This document shows, one piece after another, positions 33,670 through 42,093 of a stretch of 56,209 nt of DNA (positions are counted from its first letter, which is position 1; the number at the start of each line of letters is the position of its first letter). The position numbers were made by a program, and so were the translations under genes. The notes under the pieces are model-generated. The model was not told the DNA's origin. It worked only from the letters and a program-made list of their open reading frames with translations, and ran no database searches. Source of the DNA: Akkermansia sp. GTDB taxonomy: Bacteria; Verrucomicrobiota; Verrucomicrobiia; Verrucomicrobiales; Akkermansiaceae. Location of the stretch: NCBI GenBank assembly GCA_017472085.1, contig JAFUQZ010000018.1:1-56209 (forward strand), in the 5' to 3' direction.

Positions 33670-33697
33670 TTGACTTTGGTAGTGAATGCAGTATAGT
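33670..33697 (+). promoter_or_regulatory. Promoter of the second ankyrin-repeat gene
   Basis: TTGACT (33670-33675), 16-base spacer, TATAGT (33692-33697), ending 9 bases before ATG 33707. Confidence 0.7.
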
Positions 33698-33706
33698 GTA
33701 GTTAAT

Positions 33707-34447
33707 ATGCTGCCGATGATGAATTTTCTGCGCTTTTTTTCTGTTGCTCTGTGTGGGGTGTGGTTCGTGTCCTGCGGAGTGAATCGGAATGCTCAGCTGC
33801 ATCAGGCTGTCACCTTTGCCTTTGGTGAGTGGAAGTCGGCAGATGTGGGGCGATTGATTGAAGCTGGTGCAGAGGTGAACACCCGCGATGCGCGGGGGTG
33901 TCCCCCCTTGCTGAATGCCTATGGTATTGGTTGCGATGTGTTTGAGGATGACCCACACCATGAGGAGGCCATTGCCTCCATCAAGCTCTTGCTGGCTGCC
34001 GGGGCAGATGTGTGTGCCCGTACACCGCAGGGGCACAATGCACTCGATCTGGCGCTGCGTTATTATGACAATGAGCCGATTGTCAAATTCCTGCGGACGC
34101 AGGGACTCAGGGCAACAAATCCCGAATACGAGCTGGTGTGGCACGCCATGCACAACCATGCGGACGAGGTGCGGCGTTTACTGGCCGTTGGGGTGTCGCC
34201 GAATGCACACAGCGTGGATGGTTGCTCTGCCCTGTGGGCAACGATGCCGGATTTCAATGTGAATCCTCATTCGGCAGCGTGCATGGACATTCTCCTGGCC
34301 GCCGGGGCAGATGTGAAGGAATTGAGGGATGGTTATTCTCTTCCGGATTTGGCGATGATATTTTCCGGGGAGGAAATGGCGCCCCGCTATCTGCAACTTC
34401 TGTTGCAGCATGGGGCTGTATTTGTGCTCCCTCCGTGCAGGCATTGA
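33707..34447 (+). CDS. Ankyrin-repeat lipoprotein
   Basis: This protein of about 246 residues has a lipobox (GVWFVSC) ending the signal peptide, followed by ankyrin repeats: GRLIEAGAEVNTRDARGCPPLL, IKLLLAAGADVCARTPQGHNALDLALR, VRRLLAVGVSPNAHSVDGCSALW, MDILLAAGADVKELRDGYSLPDLA and LQLLLQHGAVFV. It is probably tethered to the inner or outer membrane, with the repeats in the periplasm. Starts at 33707, 33716 and 33719 are possible; 33707 fits the promoter. It diverges from thiE and is the smallest of the four ankyrin proteins in the window. Confidence 0.85.
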   Translation: MLPMMNFLRFFSVALCGVWFVSCGVNRNAQLHQAVTFAFGEWKSADVGRLIEAGAEVNTRDARGCPPLLNAYGIGCDVFEDDPHHEEAIASIKLLLAAGADVCARTPQGHNALDLALRYYDNEPIVKFLRTQGLRATNPEYELVWHAMHNHADEVRRLLAVGVSPNAHSVDGCSALWATMPDFNVNPHSAACMDILLAAGADVKELRDGYSLPDLAMIFSGEEMAPRYLQLLLQHGAVFVLPPCRH

Positions 34448-34455
34448 CAGGAAAA

Positions 34456-34480
34456 AAAGCGCTCCATGCCGGAGCGCTTT
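34456..34480 (-). terminator. Terminator between the ankyrin lipoprotein and TPR genes
   Basis: The stem AAAGCGCTCC / GGAGCGCTTT is followed by a long T run on the minus strand. It may serve the TPR gene as a second terminator. Confidence 0.75.
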
Positions 34481-34494
34481 GAAAACATTGAATG

Positions 34495-34522
34495 AAAACA
34501 GCTGCCTTTCGGCAGCTGTTTT
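34495..34522. terminator. Bidirectional terminator hairpin
   Basis: The stem AAAACAGCTGCC / GGCAGCTGTTTT with a 4-base loop lies between convergent genes. T tracts are present in both directions. Confidence 0.75.
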
Positions 34523-34532
34523 CATGGGGGAA

Positions 34533-35909
34533 TTACGAATAGGCGGCTTCCACGCGGGCGGCGACATCCTTGTAGCCGTAGTCCACTTCGTAGATGGCCT
34601 TGAGGTTTTCGAGGGATTTCTCCTTGTTGCCCTGTTCGTCGTAGAGCAGGCCAATCATGTAGAGGATTTCCTTCTTGGTCTCGTCCATGACCATGAGCTC
34701 CTTGTCGGCGTCTTCCAGCTGGCGGATGGCCATATCGACCATGCCCTTGGCGTGGTAGCACTTGCCGAGCATGAGCATGGCCTTGATGCGCAGGTTGGGG
34801 TTGGTGCGGGCGCGCTGGAGAGCAGGGATGGCCTCGGACTGCATGCCCGCATCGAAGAGGGCCTGACCGTACTTGAACTGGAGCTGGGCATCGGTGGGGT
34901 TGGCTTCCACGCGGACGCGGGCATCCTCCACCACAGCCATGGCGATTTCCTGCTTGCGGGCAGCAAGGGTGGCGCGGGCTTCCTCGTTGTTCGGGTCGGC
35001 AGCAAGCACCTGCTCGTAGTAGGCGAGTTCGGCTTCCATGGCTTTTTCGTGCATGGCCATGGCCTTGTCGTTGATGGACACGTCTGCCTCGCCGCCCAGC
35101 TGGAAGGCATAGGCGTAGAACGAGTAGGCGTTGGCGTAGTCTTCCATCTGCTCGTAGCAGGAGGCGATGTCCTTGACAATCTGGAGGTTGGTGTTGTCCA
35201 CGGCGTACTGTACGGAAAGCTGGGCCAGACGGGCTTCCAGTTCAGCACCGGTGAGCCCCATCTTGTCTCCGCTTTCCAGGTCTGCCGTGGCATTGGCGTT
35301 CTTCATCTTGGTGCGGAAGTCACCCTTGCCTTCCCAGTTGCCCTGCTTCATGGAGGCACGAGCTGCATAGTCTTTCTCTGCGCGCATGGCGGTGGCATCC
35401 GTGGGGTCTACCTGGAGGATGCGGCGGTAGGTCTCAGCGGCTTCGGCGAACATTTCGTGGTCGCTGTAGTGCTTGGCCAGCACGTTGAGCTGCTTCTTGT
35501 CGCCGGGTGCTCCCTGGCAGATGGTTTCCAGAGCAAAGGTGGCGATTTCGGTCAGCCCCAGTTCCATGGCGGCGGCATAGAGGGTGCCGTTGGCGGCGGG
35601 GGAATAGGGGTCTTTCTCCAGCGTGTCCTCCACGGTGGAGAGCGCTTCTTCAGGCTTCTTCACGGAAGTGGAAACGCGGAAACCGCCGAAGAGCGAGGAT
35701 CGACGGGCAGCGCCGGCCTCGGGTGCAAGCTTCACCTCGCATGCACGCAGAACCTTGCGAGCCTCCAGGAAGCCGGGGGCGCGCTTGACGAGGGTCTTGA
35801 GGATGCTGACAGCGTATTTGTAGTTCTTGGTCTGAACGGCCTGCTGAGCCTTGATCCAGAGTCCCTGCTGATCGGGAGCAAGCTGGCGGTCTGTGATGAG
35901 AGTAATCAT
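34533..35909 (-). CDS. Cytoplasmic TPR-repeat protein
   Basis: This protein of about 458 residues is built almost wholly from tetratricopeptide-like helices. Examples are GLWIKAQQAVQTKNYKYAVSI, AETYRRILQVDPTDATAMRAE, AYYEQVLAADPNNEEARATLA, QLQFKYGQALFDAGMQSEA and YMIGLLYDEQGNKEKSLENL. There is no signal peptide or membrane segment. ATG 35909 (MITLITDRQLAPDQQ) is preferred to the longer frame because a 9-bp hairpin lies just upstream in what looks like a leader. The codon bias is strong (GC-rich third positions as in the ribosomal and metabolic genes), which suggests high expression. The partner is unknown. Confidence 0.8.
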   Translation of the reverse strand: MITLITDRQLAPDQQGLWIKAQQAVQTKNYKYAVSILKTLVKRAPGFLEARKVLRACEVKLAPEAGAARRSSLFGGFRVSTSVKKPEEALSTVEDTLEKDPYSPAANGTLYAAAMELGLTEIATFALETICQGAPGDKKQLNVLAKHYSDHEMFAEAAETYRRILQVDPTDATAMRAEKDYAARASMKQGNWEGKGDFRTKMKNANATADLESGDKMGLTGAELEARLAQLSVQYAVDNTNLQIVKDIASCYEQMEDYANAYSFYAYAFQLGGEADVSINDKAMAMHEKAMEAELAYYEQVLAADPNNEEARATLAARKQEIAMAVVEDARVRVEANPTDAQLQFKYGQALFDAGMQSEAIPALQRARTNPNLRIKAMLMLGKCYHAKGMVDMAIRQLEDADKELMVMDETKKEILYMIGLLYDEQGNKEKSLENLKAIYEVDYGYKDVAARVEAAYS

Positions 35910-35935
35910 ATCGGTAAAAATGAGGAAAACATCGC

Positions 35936-35957
35936 CGTGGGTATGGCGATACCCACG
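35936..35957 (-). promoter_or_regulatory. Leader hairpin upstream of the TPR gene
   Basis: Perfect 9-bp inverted repeat CGTGGGTAT / ATACCCACG with a 4-base loop, 27 bases before ATG 35909 on the minus strand. It could be a leader stem or a dyad operator. Confidence 0.4.
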
Positions 35958-35998
35958 CATCAATCTATTTCTATCACAAAATCAGTGTCATTTCAACC

Positions 35999-36026
35999 TT
36001 GTTTTTTCAAAAAAACGTGGCACAAT
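35999..36026 (+). promoter_or_regulatory. Promoter of the RsuA-type synthase gene
   Basis: TTGTTT (35999-36004), 16-base spacer, CACAAT (36021-36026), ending 10 bases before ATG 36037. Confidence 0.5.
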
Positions 36027-36036
36027 GGGCGGCGAC

Positions 36037-36732
36037 ATGAGAACGGATGCCCTTTTGAGCCGATACGGATATTGCAGCCGCCGCGAGGCCGCCGCCTGGG
36101 TGAAGCGGGGGCGGGTGGTATATCGGGGGAATGCGGTGAAGTCACCGTCCGACAAAGTAGAGCCTGCGGAGGTTCTGGTGGATGGCGAGCCTGTTCCTTT
36201 CGTCAACGGGCTTTATGTGGCCTTTCACAAACCGCTGGGCTGCACCTGCAGCCACCGGGAGGAGGGTGAGCTGGTGTATGATTTGCTTCCGGAGATGTGG
36301 ATGGCCCGCAATCCGGGGGTGAATACTGTGGGTCGATTGGATAAGGAGACAAGCGGGCTGCTGCTGCTGACGGATGACGGCAAGTTTGAACATGCCATGA
36401 CCAGCCCCCGGCGCCATGTTCCCAAGGTGTATGAGTTCACCACGTCCGCGCCGATTCCGGCAGAAGCGGTGGAGATTTTTGCCGGGGGCGAGCTGTTGTT
36501 GCAGGGGGAGAAATCGCCCTGTCTGCCGGCAGAACTGGAGATTACCGGCGAATGCGCCGGGCGGCTTACGCTGCATGAGGGGCGCTATCACCAGGTGCGC
36601 CGCATGCTGGCAGCCGTCGGTGCGCCTGTGGAGACGCTTTGCCGCGTGCAGATTGGTCCGATGCGGCTGGCGGAACTCGGGCTTGCTCCCGGGGAATGGG
36701 TGGAATTCGACCCGAAGGTGTTTGAGAAGTGA
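36037..36732 (+). CDS. RsuA/RluB-family pseudouridine synthase
   Basis: This 231-residue protein has an S4 RNA-binding domain (residues 1-60, MRTDALLSRYGYCSRREAAAW) and a pseudouridine synthase domain with the catalytic Asp in VGRLDKETSGLLLLT and HEGRYHQVRRMLAAVG. This is the small-RsuA architecture. RsuA (16S U516), RluB, RluE and RluF share it, so the exact rRNA target cannot be set. ATG 36037 fits the S4 start and the promoter. The next synthase overlaps its stop by one base. Confidence 0.9.
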   Translation: MRTDALLSRYGYCSRREAAAWVKRGRVVYRGNAVKSPSDKVEPAEVLVDGEPVPFVNGLYVAFHKPLGCTCSHREEGELVYDLLPEMWMARNPGVNTVGRLDKETSGLLLLTDDGKFEHAMTSPRRHVPKVYEFTTSAPIPAEAVEIFAGGELLLQGEKSPCLPAELEITGECAGRLTLHEGRYHQVRRMLAAVGAPVETLCRVQIGPMRLAELGLAPGEWVEFDPKVFEK

Positions 36733-37481
36733 TGGAGTATGACATGCCCATAGCGGTGGAGCCGGATTTTCGGATGCTCTACGAAGATGACGGGGTTCTG
36801 GTGGCAGACAAGGCCGCCCCGTTGCTGACGCACCCTACCGGGGATAAAAATGAGCCGACGCTCTGGCATGGAGTACGGGAGCTGCTGGCATATGAGCTGG
36901 CCACGGGCGGGCAGGTGTCGTTCATCAACCGGCTGGACCGCGAGACCAGCGGCATCACCCTCATAGCCAAGACGGCCGAGGCTGCATCCGCTCTCGGCAA
37001 GGCCATGCAGGAACGCCTGCTGCACAAGGAATATTACGCTGTGGTGCAGGGCGTTCCCCTCTGGCAACGGGCGGTGAATGCCGAGCCGATTCTGCGGATG
37101 GAGGAGGTGGCACCCACCCGCATTCATGTGCGCCAGTGCTGCCACCCGGCCGGGAAGCCATGCCGCACGGAATTTGTGCGTCTGGAGCAGGGGCGGGGTG
37201 GCTGTTGTCTGGTGCGATGCATCCCTCATACCGGGCGTATGCACCAGATACGCGTTCATCTGGCCTATCTGGGACATCCCCTCGTGGGAGATAAAATATA
37301 CGGCGGAGATGAGAGCTGCTACCTGGAGTTCATGGAGCAGGGGTGGGCTCCGGCGCTGGCTGCCCGCCTTGTGTTGCCTCGGCACGCCCTCCACGCCTGT
37401 AAGCTGACTTTCCCTTGGAGAGGGGAGACGGTCACGGTAGAGTCGCCTCTGCCGCCGGATATGAAGCAGTTGCTGGAGTGA
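36732..37481 (+). CDS. RluA-family pseudouridine synthase
   Basis: This 249-residue protein has the RluA catalytic motif INRLDRETSGITLIAKT (catalytic Asp), LHKEYYAVVQG, CIPHTGRMHQIRVHLAYLGHPLVGDKIYGG and a final LPRHALHACKLTF. It lacks the S4 domain, as in RluA/TruC types, so it modifies rRNA or tRNA uridines at an undetermined site. Its ATG shares a base with the TGA stop of the RsuA-type gene, indicating coupled translation of two RNA-modification enzymes. Confidence 0.9.
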   Translation: MEYDMPIAVEPDFRMLYEDDGVLVADKAAPLLTHPTGDKNEPTLWHGVRELLAYELATGGQVSFINRLDRETSGITLIAKTAEAASALGKAMQERLLHKEYYAVVQGVPLWQRAVNAEPILRMEEVAPTRIHVRQCCHPAGKPCRTEFVRLEQGRGGCCLVRCIPHTGRMHQIRVHLAYLGHPLVGDKIYGGDESCYLEFMEQGWAPALAARLVLPRHALHACKLTFPWRGETVTVESPLPPDMKQLLE

Positions 37482-37571
37482 GTGTTCCTGACACAAAAGG
37501 GGGACGCTGTGCGGGATTTACCCGCATGCAGGTGGTGAAGAACGGGCTGTGGTCGGGACTGCGGCCCGTGG

Positions 37572-39044
37572 TCAGCATGGGAGGATGCCTGTGTAGACCG
37601 CCACTTTTCCGGCGGGAACGCGGAAGAGACCGTTGCCTTCCTCGTCTATAGTGATTTCATCCGGGCAGGTTTGAAGGGCGTCTTTCCAGATTTGCCCGGC
37701 GTGTTCCGTGCCCACGTGCATTTGTTTTGCTGCCTCTTCCCCGTTGGAGATGAGTACTGCCAGCCCTGAATTCGGATGCTCCGCTGTGCCCCTGCGCACA
37801 AAACCCACGCAACCGGGAGAGTCAAAATAGTTGTCCTGCGGGCCGTAAGCCATGGTGCTGCGCAGTTTCAGCAGTATGTCAAGGGTGTGGCGATGTATTG
37901 CTTCCTTCCCGCCGATTCCGTAGTAATCTCCGTAGAATACGCAGGGGTAGCCCTTTTCCATGAGCAGAATCAGGGCGTAGGCAGCCGGCTTGAACCAGTC
38001 CCTGACGGTGGATTCAAGCGATTGCCCGGGCTGGGAATCATGATTGTCCACAAAGGTGACGGCGAGTGCGGGGTGGGTAGAAACGAGAGCTCCGTCCAGC
38101 AGTTGCCGCAGATCGTATTCTGCCCCTTGTTCTGAGGCTTCGGCAAAGTGGTAGTGCAGTGTGACATCGAATAAATCCATGGCGTAATCCTCTGCTGCAA
38201 GATAAGCGGACAAATCATCCGGTGCATCTTTCCAGTATTCACCGACAAAGTAGAACTGCTCACCGAATGTGGCTCTCATGGTGCAGATAAAGTCGCGAAT
38301 GAAATCCGTGTTGATGTGTTTGATGGCATCCAGCCTGAATCCGTCCAGCTGAAGCTCCCGCACCACCCAGATTCCCCAGCGCTTCATTTCCTCCACGACT
38401 TCGGGGTGATGATAATCAATATTGGCACACATCAGGTAATCATAGTTGCCGTTTTCATCGTCCACATTGTTGCTCCACTCCTTGCCTTCTCCCTGAATTT
38501 TGTAGATGCCGGAATCATCTCTGCCTGCGTCATAATCCGTGCCGGTGAAATGATACCAGTGCCAGGTGAAATCAGAGTATTTACCGCCTCTTCCCGGGAA
38601 AGTGAAGCGAGTCCATCCCTCCATTTCGTAGGTATCGCTAATTTCTTCATCCCGGTTGTTCTCATCGACCTCGCGCACCCGAAACCGCTCTTTTTCATCT
38701 GCTCCGGCCTTATGGTTCATGACGGCATCCAGATAGACGGAGATGCCGTGGCTGTGCAGGCTCTCAATGGCGCGGAGAAGTTCTGCTCTGGTGCCGTATT
38801 TGGTGCGCACGGTCCCTTTCTGGTCAAACTCACCCAAATCATAGAGGTCGTAGCTTGCGTAGCCGACATCATCTTGCATCTGGGCTTTGCCGGCCGGAGG
38901 AATCCAGACGGCAGAAATGCCGAGTCCCGCCAGATGCCCCGCCTCTGCTTCCAGTTTTTTCCACAAATCGCCTGTGTTGGGGAGCTCCCATTCGAAAAAT
39001 TGTATCATGACTCCGTTTTTCATATTCGCATGATCATCGGACAT
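37572..39044 (-). CDS. Cytoplasmic alpha-amylase (GH13)
   Basis: This is a 490-residue GH13 enzyme of the AmyA/bacterial cytoplasmic type, resembling the liquefying amylases but without a signal peptide. Conserved regions are visible in order: DAVMNHK (region I), GFRLDAIKH with the nucleophile Asp (II), FVGEYW with the acid/base Glu (III) and FVDNHDSQP with the transition-state Asp (IV). A C-terminal beta domain follows. It probably degrades internal glycogen or imported maltodextrins. No other glycogen genes are adjacent. Confidence 0.94.
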   Translation of the reverse strand: MSDDHANMKNGVMIQFFEWELPNTGDLWKKLEAEAGHLAGLGISAVWIPPAGKAQMQDDVGYASYDLYDLGEFDQKGTVRTKYGTRAELLRAIESLHSHGISVYLDAVMNHKAGADEKERFRVREVDENNRDEEISDTYEMEGWTRFTFPGRGGKYSDFTWHWYHFTGTDYDAGRDDSGIYKIQGEGKEWSNNVDDENGNYDYLMCANIDYHHPEVVEEMKRWGIWVVRELQLDGFRLDAIKHINTDFIRDFICTMRATFGEQFYFVGEYWKDAPDDLSAYLAAEDYAMDLFDVTLHYHFAEASEQGAEYDLRQLLDGALVSTHPALAVTFVDNHDSQPGQSLESTVRDWFKPAAYALILLMEKGYPCVFYGDYYGIGGKEAIHRHTLDILLKLRSTMAYGPQDNYFDSPGCVGFVRRGTAEHPNSGLAVLISNGEEAAKQMHVGTEHAGQIWKDALQTCPDEITIDEEGNGLFRVPAGKVAVYTGILPC

Positions 39045-39136
39045 GTTTGATTTGCCGTCAATCTATATCGTTGTCTGTTTATGGGAGGTCGGAAGGTAAA
39101 AAAGTGCATAAAATCGGAGATTCGGCAACTCTGAAC

Positions 39137-39165
39137 TTGCCAGGACAGAGGGAAACAGGTAGAAT
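39137..39165 (+). promoter_or_regulatory. Promoter of the peptide ABC importer operon (near leaderless)
   Basis: TTGCCA (39137-39142), 17-base spacer, TAGAAT (39160-39165), ending 11 bases before ATG 39177. Confidence 0.75.
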
Positions 39166-39176
39166 ACACACAATAC

Positions 39177-40502
39177 ATGCGCCGTTATATCATCAGACGC
39201 CTGCTGCTGATGCCATTCACGCTGATTGGCATCACCTTTCTGGTGTTTTCCCTCTCTCGGCTGGTGCCGGGGGGGCCTGTTGAGCGCATGTTGCAGGAGC
39301 AATCCATGGCGGCATTGAGCGGGGAAAAGGCAAGCAGCAGTGATAGCGTGAGTGAGGATGATCTGGAGCGGCTGGAGGTGATGTTCAGTCTGCATGAGCC
39401 CATCTGGAAAGCCTATCTGCAATGGCTGGGAATCATGCCGCGCGATATTCAGGTGGAGCGGGCGGAGTTCAATGATGAGGGGGCAGCTTATCTGACGCTC
39501 ACCAATTCCGCGGGAAAATCCGCCGTGCTGGAAGTGCAGCGGAGCGGCACGCAGCCCCTGTTTCTGGCAGTACCCTGGATGGAGGAGGAAAATTGGCAGG
39601 TGCGGCTGGAATCTCCGCGCCGCCGGGCAGAGCAGTGGGCTCGCCGCCACGGGGTTACGGATGAGGACGCCATCAGAAAGCGAGAGGCGTCTCCGGCCTG
39701 TCGACGCTGGCGCGCAGTGGCGTGTCGCCGGGTGTGTGATGGCCTGTTGCAGGGCAGTCTGGGGGTGTCGTACAAGTATCATGAGCCTGTGGGAGTCATG
39801 ATACGTGACCGCTTGCCCGTGTCCCTTTATTTTGGCCTGCTGGGGGCACTGATAACCTACTTGGTGAGTGTGCCGCTGGGTGTGGTGAAAGCCTTGCATC
39901 ATCGTGGCTGGTTCGACAGCCTGAGCAGCGTGGCTATTTTTACAGGGTATGCCGTTCCGGGCTTTGCGCTGGGTGCGGTGCTGCTGGTGTATCTTGGGGC
40001 ACGCCTGGAATGGTTTCCGATGTACGGTATCACCAGTCCGGGATTTGCCTCCATGTCTGCCGGTGAACAGGTAAAGGACTTGGCCATGCATACTGTGCTG
40101 CCCTTGTTGTGTTATGTGGTATCCACCTTTGCCATGACCACCATGATGATGAAAAACAGCCTCATGGAAAACATCTCTGCCGACTATGTTCGCACAGCCG
40201 TGGCCAAGGGAGTCAGCTTCCGCCGTGCTGTCTGGGGTCATGCTTTCCGCAATGCTTTCATCCCGTTGGCCTCATCGCTGGGCGGAGTCATCTGCACGGT
40301 GGTGAGCGGTTCCATTCTGATAGAGCGCGTGTTCGATATTCAGGGATTCGGCATGCTGAGCTTCCAGGCCCTCATGGATAAGGATTATTCCCTGGTGATG
40401 GGGACGCTGCTGCTGACATCCGTGCTGATTATATTGGGAAACCTGCTGTCAGATATGCTGGTGGCGCTCATTGACCCGCGAATCAAGTTTGACCATGCTT
40501 AA
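39177..40502 (+). CDS. yejB: YejB-like oligopeptide ABC transporter permease
   Basis: This is a 441-residue inner-membrane permease. TM1 (RRLLLMPFTLIGITFLVFSL) is followed by SRLVPGGPVE and a periplasmic insertion (about residues 35-185). The core permease then follows: GSLGVSYKYHEPV, five membrane segments and the EAA loop (YVRTAVAKGVSFRRAVWGHA). The order and wording fit YejB of the microcin C/peptide importer better than OppB. It is the first gene of a four-gene operon and overlaps the next by 8 bases. The insert is longer than I would expect for the family and has no recognised domain. Confidence 0.88.
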   Translation: MRRYIIRRLLLMPFTLIGITFLVFSLSRLVPGGPVERMLQEQSMAALSGEKASSSDSVSEDDLERLEVMFSLHEPIWKAYLQWLGIMPRDIQVERAEFNDEGAAYLTLTNSAGKSAVLEVQRSGTQPLFLAVPWMEEENWQVRLESPRRRAEQWARRHGVTDEDAIRKREASPACRRWRAVACRRVCDGLLQGSLGVSYKYHEPVGVMIRDRLPVSLYFGLLGALITYLVSVPLGVVKALHHRGWFDSLSSVAIFTGYAVPGFALGAVLLVYLGARLEWFPMYGITSPGFASMSAGEQVKDLAMHTVLPLLCYVVSTFAMTTMMMKNSLMENISADYVRTAVAKGVSFRRAVWGHAFRNAFIPLASSLGGVICTVVSGSILIERVFDIQGFGMLSFQALMDKDYSLVMGTLLLTSVLIILGNLLSDMLVALIDPRIKFDHA

Positions 40503-42093
40503 GAACACCGTAGCCCTCCTTCTGATTCTCTGTGCGGTTGCCGGTGTTGCCGGTGAACTGAACGGGTGGCTGCTGCCCACGATTTCCTGGCCTTTTACCG
40601 TCAGTCGAGAGATGAGTTTCCTGCATATCAGCGGGCACTATGTCCCTGATTTGGAGGTGGATGGCTCTTTCCATTGGTTCGGGTGGCTGAGCATGCTGGT
40701 GCTGTTCTTTGTCGGCCTGTACCTGCTGCTGCGTCCTTCTGCCTCCATGCGTATGGCCCCGGAGATGGCCAAGCGCTGGCGGCGATTCCGCAGCATGAAG
40801 CGTGGCTGGTGGTCATTTCTTCTTCTTCTGTTCCTCCTGCTTCTGGCGGGGCTTGACCAGTGTATTGTGGGAAAGCGCGCTCTGGCCGTCAAATACGAGG
40901 GACATTGGTATTTCCCGGCTTTCACCCGCGCCATCATTCCCGGTGATACGTTCGGGCTGGTGGGTGATGAGGCCCTTGCGGAGCCGGATTATCGCGAGTT
41001 GGCTTCGTCCGTCGGTCTGCCGGATGCTCCGGAAGTGGTGGTGATGCCTCCTATCCCCTATAATCCCGTTTCGGATGCCGCACCCTTTCCCACAGAGCCG
41101 CTGGAATTGCGGAGCGATGGTCTTTATTACAGACAGGGAAGCCATAAACCATTCAACGGGATAGCGTGTCGCCTGTATGAGGACGGCATGCCGCACATGC
41201 GCACTCGCTGTCGCCGGGGACTTCCGGACGGGTATGTTCAGGGTTGGTCGCGTGACCGTCGGGAGGTGTATGCTGCCCGCTACTCTGATGGTGCGATGAC
41301 GGAGCACCACTACAACGGATTGGGAACAGTCGAGGATTTCGAGAAACTGACCGACCCGAAACGCGCCTGTGTGGTGCATTATCATCCGGCTCCGCCGCTT
41401 TCCGGGGGGCATTTGCTGGGCACGGACAGTCGGGGAGCGGATATTGCCGCAGTGCTGTACGGAGGCTTGCAGGTGTGTATTGCTGCATCGCTCTTCTACC
41501 TGCCGATTATCTACGGAATAGGACTGACGCTGGGGATGCTCATGGGCTATTTCGGCGGGAAATGGGACTTGCTGGTACAGCGGCTCATCGAGATACTGTC
41601 TCAGCTGCCGTTCCTGTTTGTGGTGATGATTCTGGCGGATTCCCTGCCGCTGGAGATGCGGGGCATGTTCCTCATCCTCAGTCTGCTGGCGCTCTTTGGC
41701 TGGATGCGCATGACCTATCTGGTACGCACGGCCACCATGAAGGAAAAAGAACGCGAATATGTGGCCGCGGCGCGGGTGATGGGTGCCGGTACCGGGCGCA
41801 TCCTGCTGCGGCACATACTGCCCAATATCATGGCTATTGTTGTGACGCTGCTGCCTTTCAGCGTGGCGGCCGTGGTGTTCTCGCTGACCTCTCTGGACTA
41901 TCTGGGCTTCGGTTTACCGGAAAGCTATGCCAGTTGGGGACGCCTGCTCAATGATGGTCTTGCCCGATTGTCCTCCCCCTGGGTGGTATCCTCTGCCTTC
42001 CTTGCGCTGGTCATTACTCTGCTTTTAGTCACATTTGTCGGAGAAGGCATCCGCGAGGCCTGTGATCCGCGACGCCGCACCTATTACGAATGA
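40495..42093 (+). CDS. yejE: YejE-like permease with an N-terminal extension and a MORN-like insertion
   Basis: This is a 532-residue permease; E. coli YejE has 341. The first ~105 residues add two membrane segments (VALLLILCAVAGVAG and WLSMLVLFFVGLYLLL). The YejE-like part starts at RFRSMKRGWWSFLLLLFL, keeps KYEGHWYFPAF and PIPYNPVSDA, and resumes at SGGHLLGTDSRGADIAAVLYGG. Between these lies an added ~110-residue block with MORN/YwqK-like strands (LRSDGLYYRQGS, FNGIACRLYEDGM, GYVQGWSRDRREVYAARYSDG). The membrane core has the EAA loop (YVAAARVMGAGTGRILLRHI) and LDYLGFGLPESYASWG. It is translationally coupled to both neighbours. Confidence 0.87.
   Translation: MLKNTVALLLILCAVAGVAGELNGWLLPTISWPFTVSREMSFLHISGHYVPDLEVDGSFHWFGWLSMLVLFFVGLYLLLRPSASMRMAPEMAKRWRRFRSMKRGWWSFLLLLFLLLLAGLDQCIVGKRALAVKYEGHWYFPAFTRAIIPGDTFGLVGDEALAEPDYRELASSVGLPDAPEVVVMPPIPYNPVSDAAPFPTEPLELRSDGLYYRQGSHKPFNGIACRLYEDGMPHMRTRCRRGLPDGYVQGWSRDRREVYAARYSDGAMTEHHYNGLGTVEDFEKLTDPKRACVVHYHPAPPLSGGHLLGTDSRGADIAAVLYGGLQVCIAASLFYLPIIYGIGLTLGMLMGYFGGKWDLLVQRLIEILSQLPFLFVVMILADSLPLEMRGMFLILSLLALFGWMRMTYLVRTATMKEKEREYVAAARVMGAGTGRILLRHILPNIMAIVVTLLPFSVAAVVFSLTSLDYLGFGLPESYASWGRLLNDGLARLSSPWVVSSAFLALVITLLLVTFVGEGIREACDPRRRTYYE

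Noticed and set aside
33597..33706. Possible TPP riboswitch upstream of thiE
   Set aside because: The -10 element lies 7 bases from the start codon and there is no room for, or trace of, the conserved TPP aptamer.
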